Source: Acidobacteriaceae bacterium KBS 146 (GTDB lineage: Bacteria > Acidobacteriota > Terriglobia > Terriglobales > Acidobacteriaceae). Taken from it: a stretch of DNA of 64,000 bases. Below are positions 26,950 through 35,547 of the stretch, piece after piece. The notes below the pieces were generated by a model. The model had not been told where the DNA came from, searched no databases, and worked only from the letters and a program-made list of their open reading frames with translations. Position 1 is the first letter of the stretch. Every line of letters begins with the position of its first letter. The translations under genes were made by a program, and so were the position numbers. The DNA lies in the NCBI GenBank assembly GCA_000688615.1, contig JHVA01000001.1, positions 3,100,001 through 3,164,000 of the forward strand, given 5' to 3'.

Positions 26950-28044
26950 CTAAATCCTGAGGCCGGTACGGTGGGCGTGGTTTTGGATGGCGGTGTTGAT
27001 CTCCAGGGCGAGCTTGAGGGCGGCTCGTCCTGCTTCGCCGGAGACGACGGGGGTGGAGCGATGGCGGACGGCTTCGAGGAAAGAGGCTATCTCGAGGAGC
27101 AGCGGCTCGCCGGGTTCAACGGGGACTTTGCTGAGAGAGAGTCCGGTGGAGGGGTGCTGGCCGGATGGGGTTGGTTGCGCAGCATTGAGCTGTTGGGTGG
27201 CCTGAAGCTGCTGGGTAGCCTGAAGCATTTGGGCCATCGCGGCTAGTTTTGCAGGATCCATTCCGGCGGCGGCGGTGACGTCGATCATCAGGAGATCCTG
27301 CCGGGCGAAGTCGATGGAGAGGTACTGGTGGGGCTGGAAGAAGCGTAGCTTGCGGACGCGCTCGGTGGAGACGCGACTGGCGGTGAAGTTGGCGACGCAT
27401 CCGTCTTCGAACTCGACCCGGACGTTGGCGATATCGACCTTGGGAGAGAGGACGGGCAGCCCGACGGCGCGGACCTCGGCGACGGGCGAGTCGACGAGGC
27501 TGAGAACGATGTCGAGGTCATGGATCATGAGGTCGAGGACGACATCGACGTCGAGCGATCGCGGGGTGAAGACGCTGAGGCGATGCGACTCGAAGAACAT
27601 GGGATGGTTGAGGTAACGGCGCGCGGCGGTGACGGCGGGATTGAAGCGCTCGAGATGGCCGACCTGTACGATGCGCTGATGCAGGCCGGCGAGGGCGAGG
27701 ATTGCATCGGCGTCCTCGAGGCTGGGAGCCAGAGGCTTTTCAATCAGCACATCGAGGCCGGCGGCTATTAACTTTTCGGCTGCGGCGCGATGATGGACGG
27801 TGGGGACACAGACGGAGGCCGCATCGAGATGCGGAAGCGCAGCGAGGCACTCTTCGATGGAGGCGAAGGCGGGGACGCCGAACTTCGCCGAGGATTCGGC
27901 AGCGACGGTTGCGCTGGGCTCGACGATGGCGGAGAGCTGTACGGGCTCGCCAGCCTCCTGGAGCTCTTTGTAGACGCGAAGGTGATTGCGTCCAAAGGCT
28001 CCAGCCCCGATGACGGCGACCTTAAGTGGATGGGCGGAGGTCAC
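26950..28044 (-). CDS. Gfo/Idh/MocA-family NAD-dependent oxidoreductase
   Basis: 364 residues. N-terminal Rossmann motif KVAVIGAGAFGRNHLRVY, then SAIVEPS, HLDAASVCVPTVHHRAAAEKLIAAG and VLIEKPLAPSLEDADAIL, the signature EKP loop of the family; VLDLMIHDLDIVLSLVDSP carries the D-x-x-x-H catalytic pattern. Sugar or cyclitol oxidation is likely, but the substrate is unknown. Around residue 270 an insertion with near-repeats of LQATQQ and LNAAQPTPSG is encoded by tandem 18-bp units (27187-27231). It starts 1 bp after the stop of a 69-residue gene. Confidence 0.88.
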   Translation of the reverse strand: MTSAHPLKVAVIGAGAFGRNHLRVYKELQEAGEPVQLSAIVEPSATVAAESSAKFGVPAFASIEECLAALPHLDAASVCVPTVHHRAAAEKLIAAGLDVLIEKPLAPSLEDADAILALAGLHQRIVQVGHLERFNPAVTAARRYLNHPMFFESHRLSVFTPRSLDVDVVLDLMIHDLDIVLSLVDSPVAEVRAVGLPVLSPKVDIANVRVEFEDGCVANFTASRVSTERVRKLRFFQPHQYLSIDFARQDLLMIDVTAAAGMDPAKLAAMAQMLQATQQLQATQQLNAAQPTPSGQHPSTGLSLSKVPVEPGEPLLLEIASFLEAVRHRSTPVVSGEAGRAALKLALEINTAIQNHAHRTGLRI

Positions 28045-28254
28045 TTACTTGATGGGAGCTTCAACGGCCTTCCGGCAGCGCGTGTAGAGCTCCAGCAGCG
28101 AGGCGACCTGATCTTCGGGCTTGGTCGCCGGTGTAACGCCGAACCCGGTGGAACTGCCGGCCTTTCCGGCGATGTTCGCCGTTGCAGCGACAAACTTCAA
28201 CAGATCCAAGGCGATGTCTTCGGTGCGGCGTGCGGCGTTGGTTGTGGCATCCAT
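28045..28254 (-). CDS. Small hypothetical protein coupled to the Gfo/Idh/MocA gene
   Basis: 69 residues with a good ribosome site (AGAGGGAACGC). Reads MDATTNAARRTEDIALDLLK, then an Ala-rich helix, and ends LLELYTRCRKAVEAPIK, likely all-helical and cytoplasmic. Its stop codon is immediately followed by the oxidoreductase start, so both are made from one message. I do not recognise a family. The tight junction and plausible start make it a real gene. Confidence 0.65.
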   Translation of the reverse strand: MDATTNAARRTEDIALDLLKFVAATANIAGKAGSSTGFGVTPATKPEDQVASLLELYTRCRKAVEAPIK

Positions 28255-28569
28255 GAAAAGCGTTCCCTCTCGTTTCTCTTATGGTCGATCTTAATGGGCG
28301 GTGCGGCGGGTTGCAAATGTGCCGGCAACGATCGTGGATGCATTTGTCGCTGTGGGGAGTGATGTGGCTTGGTAGAGCAACCGCAGATCCTTCGACTTCG
28401 CTGAGCTTCGCTCAGGATGACACTGTGGGGACGTGGTTGTTGGGACTGGGTTGGAATGTTGCGGAATTCGCTTTGGGAGAGGGCCGAGTGGAGAAGCGGG
28501 TTTCTCCGCTACGCAGGACGATGAAGCTGTCCTGCTTCGGTCGAAATGACAGTTCTTTGAGCACCCACT
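28255..28569. other. Non-coding gap with dispersed repeat
   Basis: 315 bp without a credible gene. It carries one copy of the dispersed repeat at 28380-28430 and probably the promoter of the small gene downstream on the minus strand. Confidence 0.6.
28380..28430 (+). repeat. Dispersed repeat, copy a
   Basis: Core CCGCAGATCCTTCGACTTCG, then CTGAGCTTCGCTCAGGATGA. It shares with copy e a leading GTGATGTGGCTTGGTA-like stretch. Contains a potential hairpin formed by CTGAGC...GCTCAG. Confidence 0.85.
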
Positions 28570-28986
28570 CTAGGCGATGGTAACTGCCGGGTAGACCTCA
28601 ACATATTCCTCGCCGTTGCAGCCCTGATAGGTGACCGTACGCGCTTCCAGATTTACGACGTAGCGTACGACGCCCGCTCGCCACGAAGCTTCCAGAAACT
28701 CATGGAAGGTGCTTTCACCGGCCTGATCCACGCGGAGTGCCTTGATGAGGGCAGCCTGATCAAACGCCGGTACATCCACGGCACCACTCACCAAAGGTTT
28801 GCCCTGCATGACGACTGGACCGTCCTGCGTCAGGAAGAGGCTCTGGCAGGACGGAAGCGACCAGACATTGCGCGTCGCTCCAGCCCTCCTTAGAACTTCG
28901 GCCAGGTAAGGAAACCCGCCCACGCGGGGACGGTTCGCCTCTGCGATCTTCAAGGCCTCTGTCAGGGTATCGATGGCTTTGCTCAT
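28570..28986 (-). CDS. DUF1398 family protein
   Basis: 138 residues from ATG 28986 (AAGGAAAAAG upstream). The DUF1398 pattern is clear: an N-terminal helix IDTLTEALKIAEANRPRVGG, FPYLAEVLRRAGATRNVWSL, the MQGKPLVSGAVDVPAFDQA core and the FHEFLEASWRAGVVRYVVN segment followed by a TVTYQGCNGEEYVEVYP end. The function is unknown; it has been seen as a phage-envelope-like fold in E. coli YbcV. It starts 10 bp after the marR stop and is co-transcribed with it. Confidence 0.85.
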   Translation of the reverse strand: MSKAIDTLTEALKIAEANRPRVGGFPYLAEVLRRAGATRNVWSLPSCQSLFLTQDGPVVMQGKPLVSGAVDVPAFDQAALIKALRVDQAGESTFHEFLEASWRAGVVRYVVNLEARTVTYQGCNGEEYVEVYPAVTIA

Positions 28987-28996
28987 GACTTTTTCC

Positions 28997-29464
28997 TTAT
29001 GCGGTTGGAACATCGTGAATGTGGTTATGCTCCGAAAGCTTGATGAGCAGTTCCCGAAGAACGGCCTTTTCTTTTGCCGTCAGGCAATCGAAGTAGCGGG
29101 TATCGTTTTGGTCCGCGATGTCGGCCAGTGCGGGCAGGCTGCGCTTTCCTGCACGCGTGAGGGAAAGTAAGCGAGACCGGTTATCCCCCTCGTTCGCATC
29201 CGTTTGTACCCAACTTTTCGCTTCCAGCTTGTCGATGATCTTGGATACGGCGCCACGGGTCAGTCCGAGGACGTCGGCCAGTTCGCCCGGAGCAGCTTGC
29301 CCGCGCTCGTAAAGCTCACGCAGCAGCACCCATTCCGCAACAGAGGTCTGCTTTTGCTGAAGAGCACGGGAGAACGCTCCTGAGACCGCGTTCGAGACGC
29401 GTCTCAACCAGTAGCCAAGGTGGTCTTCCAGCTGGGGTACGGTGCGAGTTGTTTCAGTTTCCAT
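28997..29464 (-). CDS. MarR-family transcriptional regulator, autoregulated
   Basis: 155 residues from ATG 29464. The winged helix reads SVAEWVLLRELYERG, APGELADVLGLTRGAVSKII (recognition helix) and DKLEAKSWVQTDANEGDNRS, the wing. A strong promoter with -35 TTGACA and -10 TATTAT would place +1 close to the ATG, so the message may be leaderless. Two near-identical palindromes overlap the promoter. A start at ATG 29485 would lie upstream of the predicted +1 and seems unlikely. It is co-transcribed with the DUF1398 gene. Confidence 0.85.
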   Translation of the reverse strand: METETTRTVPQLEDHLGYWLRRVSNAVSGAFSRALQQKQTSVAEWVLLRELYERGQAAPGELADVLGLTRGAVSKIIDKLEAKSWVQTDANEGDNRSRLLSLTRAGKRSLPALADIADQNDTRYFDCLTAKEKAVLRELLIKLSEHNHIHDVPTA

Positions 29465-29471
29465 GGAAACT
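29456..29471. promoter_or_regulatory. MarR operator O1 (overlaps start codon)
   Basis: AGTTTCCATGGAAACT, a perfect 16-bp palindrome just downstream of the -10 of the marR promoter; its centre holds the marR ATG. Confidence 0.75.
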
Positions 29472-29501
29472 ATAATAGTTGCCATGGAAACTACATGTCA
29501 A
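29472..29501 (-). promoter_or_regulatory. marR promoter
   Basis: On the minus strand, -35 TTGACA (29501-29496), an 18-bp spacer, and -10 TATTAT (29477-29472). On the plus strand TATAAT (29471-29476) with TTGTTT 16 bp upstream could serve the antiporter, so the two promoters overlap. Confidence 0.7.
29477..29492. promoter_or_regulatory. MarR operator O2
   Basis: AGTTGCCATGGAAACT, one mismatch from O1, placed in the spacer between -35 and -10, centre-to-centre 21 bp from O1 (two helical turns). Confidence 0.75.
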
Positions 29502-29589
29502 CATAATCTCCTCTTCCCATAGCTATGGGCGTGCTTGTCGTCAGAGATCGATCCTGAAGCCTACGTGCACGGTCGATACACTTGAAGGA

Positions 29590-30843
29590 ATGACGACGCT
29601 TGAAATCTTCAGTCTGATGGTCTCAACGGCAGCCTTGCTCGGGTGGGCGAGCCGGCGCTGGCTGAAACTGCCGCTGACGGTCGGGACGATGCTGCTGACG
29701 GTGTTTATCTCGCTCAGTCTTCTCGGCTTGAGCCACTTCTATCCGCAACTGAACCGTTGGGCGGAGGTGCTGGTTGGAACGATCAACTTCGAGAACCTGA
29801 TTCTTCATGGGATGCTGTCAGTGTTGTTGTTCGCCGGGGCATTTCTGCTGGACCTTGAGGCTTTGGCGAAGGAGAAACTTGCCGTAACGCTGTTTGCTGT
29901 CGGGGGTACCGTGCTTTCGACGCTCGTGACGGCGGGGCTTCTCTTCTGGATCCTTCCACTGCTGGGGATTCATCCTGCGTGGCTGCATTGCCTGCTCTTC
30001 GGGGCTCTGATCTCGCCGACCGACCCGATCGCGGTGCTCGAGATGCTGAAGCGTGTCGGCGTGCCCGGTAATATCCAGGCCCAGCTGGCGGGCGAGTCGT
30101 TGTTTAACGACGGTGTGGGAGCGGTGATCTTTCTCGCGCTTCTGGAGGCGTCGCGAGGAGCTGCGCCCACCCCGTCTCATTTCCTCGGTATGCTGCTTGT
30201 GGAAGCCGGAGGCGGACTTGCGCTGGGTGTCGCGCTGGCCTGGATGACCTCGCAACTGATGCGGCTGACCAACGCGTACCAAGTGGAGATTCTGCTGACG
30301 ATCGCCCTGGCGACCGGAGGTTATGCGCTCGCCGATCGCTGGCATCTGTCGGCGCCGCTTACAGCGGTTGCTGCAGGAATCGCGCTGCGACGGTTCACGC
30401 TCGTCTACCCTCACACAGCGATCGCACATGAGAGCATCGATACGTTCTGGGAGGTGATTGACGAGGTCCAGAATGCGATTCTGTTTGTTCTGCTGGGCTT
30501 CGAGATTCTGGCGATTCCGTTCTCCCGTGTTCCTCTCGAGGCGGGGGCTGTCGCTATCGCAACGGTGACGGTGGTTCGCCTGATGGCAGTGGCCCTGATG
30601 GCAGGTCTGCTGCGACTGCTGCAGCCGGGCCACCAGAGCTCCGTTCGCGTCCTCAGCTGGGGCGGGCTGCGCGGGGGACTATCCCTTGCGCTGGCTCTGT
30701 CGGTGCCACGCGATGCGGGTCGCACGTGGATTCTTGTGGCGACCTACTCAGTCGTGCTCTTTTCGATCGTCGTGCAGGGCGGCTCGATGGATCTGATTCT
30801 GAAACGCCGGCTGGGCCAGCAGAGCACGAACAGGCTTAGCTGA
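29590..30843 (+). CDS. Na+/H+ antiporter, CPA1/NhaP type
   Basis: 417 residues from ATG 29590 with about twelve membrane helices. Family motifs are GALISPTDPIAVLEMLK (the conserved Asp of the ion site) and LAGESLFNDGVGAVIFLALL (the second acidic site). WGGLRGGLSLALALSVP is the CPA1 C-terminal RGG signature. It exchanges cytoplasmic Na+ or K+ for H+. It is divergent from marR, whose operators overlap its likely promoter, so it may be MarR-controlled. It ends by overlapping the alr gene tail by 8 bp. Confidence 0.9.
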   Translation: MTTLEIFSLMVSTAALLGWASRRWLKLPLTVGTMLLTVFISLSLLGLSHFYPQLNRWAEVLVGTINFENLILHGMLSVLLFAGAFLLDLEALAKEKLAVTLFAVGGTVLSTLVTAGLLFWILPLLGIHPAWLHCLLFGALISPTDPIAVLEMLKRVGVPGNIQAQLAGESLFNDGVGAVIFLALLEASRGAAPTPSHFLGMLLVEAGGGLALGVALAWMTSQLMRLTNAYQVEILLTIALATGGYALADRWHLSAPLTAVAAGIALRRFTLVYPHTAIAHESIDTFWEVIDEVQNAILFVLLGFEILAIPFSRVPLEAGAVAIATVTVVRLMAVALMAGLLRLLQPGHQSSVRVLSWGGLRGGLSLALALSVPRDAGRTWILVATYSVVLFSIVVQGGSMDLILKRRLGQQSTNRLS

Positions 30844-32095
30844 GACAGCGCGTTGCCTTGATGCCGCAGAGGATCTCGTAGGGGATGGTGTGGGCGAAGC
30901 GGGCGTGGTCGGCGGCAGTGATGCCTGGGCCGAGGACGTGGGCTTCGTCACCTGGACGGACGGACGGGATTGCGGTGACATCAACCGAGGTGAGGTTCAT
31001 GGAGATGCGTCCGACGATGGGGGCTCGGTCGGAGCCGAAGTTGACCCAGCCTCCGGAGGAAGGGCTCGATGCAGAGAGCTCGCGGCGGAGGCCGTCGGCG
31101 TAGCCAATGGGAAGCAGCGCGAGGCGCATGGGAGCAGACGCGGTAAATGTGCCGTTGTATCCGACGCGCGTTCCGGGGTCGATAGAGCGAACGTCGAGGA
31201 CGCGGGCCTTCCAGGTCATGATGGGCTGGAGATGTGAGGTGAGCAGTGACGATGCCTGACCGGCGTAACCCTGCTCGGGTTCGACGGGAAGGCAGTAACC
31301 GTAGAGGGAGAGGCCGCTGCGCACCATGGGACGGGCCGCGACGGTGTGGGCGAGGCGGCTGAGCCAGCGGCCGGAGTGCTCGACGGGGTCGATAGGGCTG
31401 TCGATGGTGGAGGAGTTGCCGGCGTGAATCCATGCGGGGGTGAGGCCAGCGGCGCGGACCTGCTGGATGGCGCGCTCGAAGCGCTGCTGCTGATCGGAGG
31501 TCTGGAGGGATCCGGCGATCTCGGCGGAGGCGAAGTGGGTCATGACTCCATCGAGAGCGAGGGAGGGATGTGCGGCGAACCATTGCAGGAGACGGTCGAG
31601 CTGTTTGCCGGGAACACAGCCCTGGCGGGACATTCCGGTATCGAGCTCAAGATGAACGGGAAGCTGTTTGTGCTGCTGGACTGCGGCGCGGGCGAGGGGT
31701 TCGAGCTGGTCGAGGGACCAGACGATGGGAGTGAGATTGCCGGAGACGATGGTGTCTGCTTCATCGGGGAGCGAACCAGACATGACGAGGATGCGCGGCT
31801 GCTGCGGGAGTGCGATGTCGGCCTGGGTCAGGGCTTCGCGGACTTCGATGCCTTCGGCGGCGTCGGTGACTCCCAGCCAGGCAGCGCCTGCACGCGCGAG
31901 CACGGGAGCGCAGAGTGCGGCGCCGTGACCGTAGGCGTTGGCCTTGATGACCGCGAGAACCTCTGCGCCTGCGTGGGTGGTGAGGGTCTTATAGTTGGCG
32001 GTCAGGTTGCGGGAGGAGATTTCGATCCAGCTCTTCACAGCTTCTATCGTAGCTGGGGTGGGGTTTGTTCGCCTCGGCGTTATGGGCTGCGGCAT
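30836..32095 (-). CDS. alr: Alanine racemase
   Basis: 419 residues. PLP-lysine motif EVLAVIKANAYGHGAALCAP; substrate/PLP region HLELDTGMSRQG; WIHAGNSSTIDSP; MVRSGLSLYGYCLP; the second catalytic base Tyr in TRVGYNGTFTAS; and C-terminal GRISMNLTSVDVTAIP. It makes D-alanine for peptidoglycan. ATG 32095 has no clear ribosome site; an upstream start 42 bp away is possible. It is convergent with the antiporter (8-bp tail overlap) and has no operon partner. Confidence 0.95.
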   Translation of the reverse strand: MPQPITPRRTNPTPATIEAVKSWIEISSRNLTANYKTLTTHAGAEVLAVIKANAYGHGAALCAPVLARAGAAWLGVTDAAEGIEVREALTQADIALPQQPRILVMSGSLPDEADTIVSGNLTPIVWSLDQLEPLARAAVQQHKQLPVHLELDTGMSRQGCVPGKQLDRLLQWFAAHPSLALDGVMTHFASAEIAGSLQTSDQQQRFERAIQQVRAAGLTPAWIHAGNSSTIDSPIDPVEHSGRWLSRLAHTVAARPMVRSGLSLYGYCLPVEPEQGYAGQASSLLTSHLQPIMTWKARVLDVRSIDPGTRVGYNGTFTASAPMRLALLPIGYADGLRRELSASSPSSGGWVNFGSDRAPIVGRISMNLTSVDVTAIPSVRPGDEAHVLGPGITAADHARFAHTIPYEILCGIKATRCLS

Positions 32096-32322
32096 GCGCG
32101 ATTGTAGAAGTGCGAGAAAAAGGGGATCGGGGTCCACCTTTATTGCCGATTGAATGTCTCTTTTGAGCCACGCGTGATCGCTTAATTAAGGCCTGTATTT
32201 CCCGTTGCCCCACCGAAAGGCTCACCGGTTGGGAGCTGTTGTGCTGCTACGTCGCGCGATGCTACGATGCTGGCGTTCAACGGGACTCAAAGCGAACTCG
32301 GCCCAACAAGGAGTACAGCCTT

Positions 32323-33018
32323 ATGCGTCCGAAGAGCATTGTCCGAATATTTGCAACCACCCTAGCCCTCACCTGTGCGCTACCGCTAACGGCGCACGCC
32401 AGCCCGATCATCTTTCAGGATCGCGTCGTGTTTACTGCGGCCCTGCAGAACGATCCTTCTCTGGCCACTACTGTGGAAGGATGGGACACGTATCCTGCTG
32501 GAACGGTCTTCGCAAATGGTTCGACGGTGAATGGCATCACCTACAACGTGTCGACTGGTGAGGCGTTAGTCGTCAATACAGGCATTTCGTTGAGCCTTCC
32601 GAACAATCTGTATCAGAATGCGTGCCCAACCTTGCCCACTTGCACGTTTCGCCCGCTGGTGGACACGTTTACGTTCGGGTTCAACCAGCCGATTCGCGCG
32701 TTTGGAATTACGTTCAGTAGCACTTTCGCCAATCAGAACGGGGACTACTTGCTGACGACAGACCGCGGCGACGTGATCCCGAGCTTCTTCGATCCGGTCT
32801 TTCCGGGATTTGGTCTCGGACAGTTCGCCGGTTTCATCTCCGATGAACCTTTTAGTCAGGTCACGGTAAGTTCGACCGCCAATGCGCTGTATGGAATGGA
32901 TGATCTTATATATGCTCGCCCGGTTCCTGAGCCGTCTTCGCTGGTCCTCTTGAGCCTTGGTATTGCCTGCTTAGGGATCCTGTGCCGGCTTTGGCAAACG
33001 AATCCTGTTCGGCTCTGA
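32323..33018 (+). CDS. PEP-CTERM sorting-domain protein
   Basis: 231 residues, ATG 32323 with AAGGAG 9 bases upstream. A signal peptide (IFATTLALTCALPLTAHA) is followed by a secreted all-beta body with an FVFTAAL/GWDTYPAGTVF-like start and no Cys except TCTF and NACPT. The C-terminus is the PEP-CTERM tripartite signal: VPEPSSLVLLSLGIA, a hydrophobic helix, then a basic end with RLWQ. PEP-CTERM proteins are cut by an exosortase, which is not in the window. The structural role is unknown. Confidence 0.88.
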   Translation: MRPKSIVRIFATTLALTCALPLTAHASPIIFQDRVVFTAALQNDPSLATTVEGWDTYPAGTVFANGSTVNGITYNVSTGEALVVNTGISLSLPNNLYQNACPTLPTCTFRPLVDTFTFGFNQPIRAFGITFSSTFANQNGDYLLTTDRGDVIPSFFDPVFPGFGLGQFAGFISDEPFSQVTVSSTANALYGMDDLIYARPVPEPSSLVLLSLGIACLGILCRLWQTNPVRL

Positions 33019-33191
33019 CCTTCCGGATCAGCCTGGACCATGACAAGCCAGCTTTTACGACAAGCGAGACATCGTTGGAGAGCACTTCTCTCTCTGCCGA
33101 TGCTCCATCTCACGTACAAACGGAGGATGTGGCCACGTTCGCCACAAGCTGACGTCAATCGGTTCAGTCTTAGAGGCACAGAGGCAGGGAG

Positions 33192-34604
33192 CTATTTCAT
33201 AGCGATTCCATGGGGACGCGCCGGTCCCGTCTTGAAGGCTGTGTTGAAGTCCAGTTTGAACCGCTTGTCCTCGATAAGACCATCGTGCGTGACCTTGAGG
33301 ACATGGACCTTGTGGTCGCCTTCGAAATGAATAATGCCTTCCTTATCCTCGTTGAGGAAATAGTCCGTCACGACAAGCCGGTGGTCATCGCTGCTCAGCA
33401 CAATGTTGTGCGGTCCAGCGTTCGCGCCGAAGCTGACCGCAGAGATCTGCTTCGGATTGAAGCGGTCTGTGGTGTCCAGCATCACCACCTGCCCAGCCAT
33501 AAACGTGCCAACGATCAGTCTGTCGCCGCTTTGCGGAGTCGCCATGATCTGGCCCATTCCGCCCGGTACCGGTGTGTCGACATGCGGCTTCACCGTGGAG
33601 AGATCAAACACTGCTGTCCCCGTACCCCTTTCCGGATCGATCAGATAGATATGCCCGTCGAACATGCCCGAGGTATACCCGTAACCATGCGGATCGTGAG
33701 GAAGCATCTTAACGTCCATCGTGCCCAGCGCGGGACCGCTACCGTCTGGCGAAAACAAGTCGACGGTTTTGGTGATTTTGCGTTCGCGATAGTTCCAGAT
33801 GCGCACGGAACCTCGCAGGACTGGTCCCATCGAAGGCATCAAGGTGCTGCTTGGGTCGATGAAGTCCGAAGTCATCATTAGATTCAGATCTGGCCGCGCA
33901 GAGATGCCGTGTGGATTGAAGCCATCGAGCGGCGGAGAGTCGGGCCATTCTTTGAACAGCGACCACGGACCAAAGTGATTCGCCACAAAATGCAGGCTGC
34001 CGTCGAACTCTGCAACGCGGCCGGGGGCCATACCGGTGGCCGACCCCATCTGTGTGATCAGGAAGCCGCCATTCTCAATCGGCAGGAAGTCATCCGTCAT
34101 GCTAGATTCCACCGCTTTGGCGGAGAACAGAAAACGCGGCTTCTTTGCATTGCTTACGTCGAAGAAGAAGATCCCGTTCTGATTTTTCAGCAGGCTGAGC
34201 AGCCCACCGCACCCTAGAATCCGCTTGGTCGAATTCAGGTGGCAGTGATGCGGTTCATTGCCGGTGTTACCGGGAGGTGGCACAGGTACGGTTTGAATTA
34301 CTTCTCCATATTTCGGAGATTGCTCGTCAAAGTCGATCACCGCAAGGAAATCCGGGGCTATCTGAGCCTGATCCTGCGCCCAGATATAGAGGACTTTATC
34401 GGCTCCAGCACCATGATCGTCTTTGTCGCGCCAGTCATCGTGATCGTCTTGCCCTTCGCTGCGGTCGCGCGACCAACTGCCGTGATCTTCTTGATTTCTG
34501 GCGTGGCCATCTTGCGCCAACGCGATGGTCGATGCGCTGAACACCATCGCGGTGATAAAGAATAACCTCGTGAATGTCCTGGCCCATCCGTTCCTTTTCG
34601 TCAT
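33192..34604 (-). CDS. SBP56-type selenium-binding protein / methanethiol-oxidase family, exported
   Basis: 470 residues. The signal peptide is FFITAMVFSASTIALA. A His/Asp-rich linker (EDHGSWSRDRSEGQDDHDDW) follows. The beta-propeller has the SBP56 His motifs: GNEPHHCHLNST, GFNPHGIS, MLPHDPHGYGYTSGMFDGHI, ANAGPHNIVLSSDDH and a terminal ARPHGIAMK. Family members from methylotrophs oxidise methanethiol with copper at these His residues. A secreted location fits that. No sulphur genes adjoin, so the substrate is unproven. Confidence 0.85.
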   Translation of the reverse strand: MTKRNGWARTFTRLFFITAMVFSASTIALAQDGHARNQEDHGSWSRDRSEGQDDHDDWRDKDDHGAGADKVLYIWAQDQAQIAPDFLAVIDFDEQSPKYGEVIQTVPVPPPGNTGNEPHHCHLNSTKRILGCGGLLSLLKNQNGIFFFDVSNAKKPRFLFSAKAVESSMTDDFLPIENGGFLITQMGSATGMAPGRVAEFDGSLHFVANHFGPWSLFKEWPDSPPLDGFNPHGISARPDLNLMMTSDFIDPSSTLMPSMGPVLRGSVRIWNYRERKITKTVDLFSPDGSGPALGTMDVKMLPHDPHGYGYTSGMFDGHIYLIDPERGTGTAVFDLSTVKPHVDTPVPGGMGQIMATPQSGDRLIVGTFMAGQVVMLDTTDRFNPKQISAVSFGANAGPHNIVLSSDDHRLVVTDYFLNEDKEGIIHFEGDHKVHVLKVTHDGLIEDKRFKLDFNTAFKTGPARPHGIAMK

Positions 34605-34986
34605 GACGCACCACCTTCCCGTGAGCGAGAGCCAATAACGCAGCTGACCTGAACCAAATATTTAGTTGTGAGCCCGGATATTGCGGAGGATATCACAAGG
34701 CGACTAGACAGTAGACGCTGGTTGAGAGCGGTGCTCGTGGGAATTCTTCGGTTCAGCTGAGGTAGGTAACCGCAGATCCTTCGACTTCGCTGCGCTTCGT
34801 TCAGGATGACACTCTCTGGATTCTGGGTTCGGGTGGCGAATGAGATGGTTCGGGTTCGAGTTTGCTCGAATGGCCCACTCATGCGATGAGGCCGCATGAA
34901 CGGAGGCACCCCGCACCCGGCATCAGGAAAGCGGGCGTTGTGAACATGGGCAATTCTGCATCCTACTAACCGGTACATCGACACTC
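34605..34986. other. Non-coding gap with dispersed repeat
   Basis: 382 bp upstream of the SBP56 and membrane-protein genes, divergent. It holds repeat copy b; no credible gene. Confidence 0.6.
34769..34814 (+). repeat. Dispersed repeat, copy b
   Basis: ACCGCAGATCCTTCGACTTC, then GCTGCGCTTCGTTCAGGATGA. The element extends left: TTCTTCGGTTCAGC (about 34744) is shared with copy c. Confidence 0.85.
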
Positions 34987-35454
34987 ATGGCAAAAATCAG
35001 AAGTCAACAACGCACCCCTAAAGATTTCTTGCGACACCATGCTCTGAGCATTGCATCCGTTGCGATTGTTCTGACCTGGATTGCGCTTTACTGTTATGCC
35101 GATCCAAAGACTCACTGGGGATCTTTCTTCGGAAACGCTATTGCAGACTGGACGGGAGTCGTAGCGACGGTTATAGCTACGAAGTATTTTTATGAGATTG
35201 GATCGTCGGAAAGTAAAAGGCCGAAGAGAATCTTTAAGAATCGATTTCTAGAAGCAGTGCACGATCACTCGCTGTCAATCTTCCTGGTCTTCACCGGAAT
35301 TGGTTGGGTCTACTGGTTCCTGAGGCTAGATCCCGAGGGCAAGTGGGCGCAGGTCATCGGCAACATTGTTTCTGAATGGACCCAGCTACTCGGTCTGGTG
35401 CTGCTAACGAAGAAATTGATTGAAGATAAGTCAAAAGAAAGCCATGGGAATTGA
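34987..35454 (+). CDS. Internally duplicated four-helix membrane protein, unknown function
   Basis: 155 residues with about four membrane helices. The two halves are copies of one unit: residues 14-70 (FLRHHALSI, DPKTHW, FFGNAIADWTG) align with residues 87-146 (HDHSLSI, DPEGKW, IGNIVSEWTQ). In each half one helix precedes a D-P-x(2)-x-W loop and G-N-x-(3)-W motif before the second helix. I do not recognise a family. Base use is less GC-biased than the neighbours. Short charged termini face the cytoplasm. Isolated gene between a repeat and a TetR gene. Confidence 0.7.
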   Translation: MAKIRSQQRTPKDFLRHHALSIASVAIVLTWIALYCYADPKTHWGSFFGNAIADWTGVVATVIATKYFYEIGSSESKRPKRIFKNRFLEAVHDHSLSIFLVFTGIGWVYWFLRLDPEGKWAQVIGNIVSEWTQLLGLVLLTKKLIEDKSKESHGN

Positions 35455-35547
35455 CCCCACCAGCAAGATGGTTGATGGATGCGGCGAGGGAGGCCGTATC
35501 CATGATCGAGACGCGAAAGCCTAAATTATTGCTTCCGACAACGGCGT

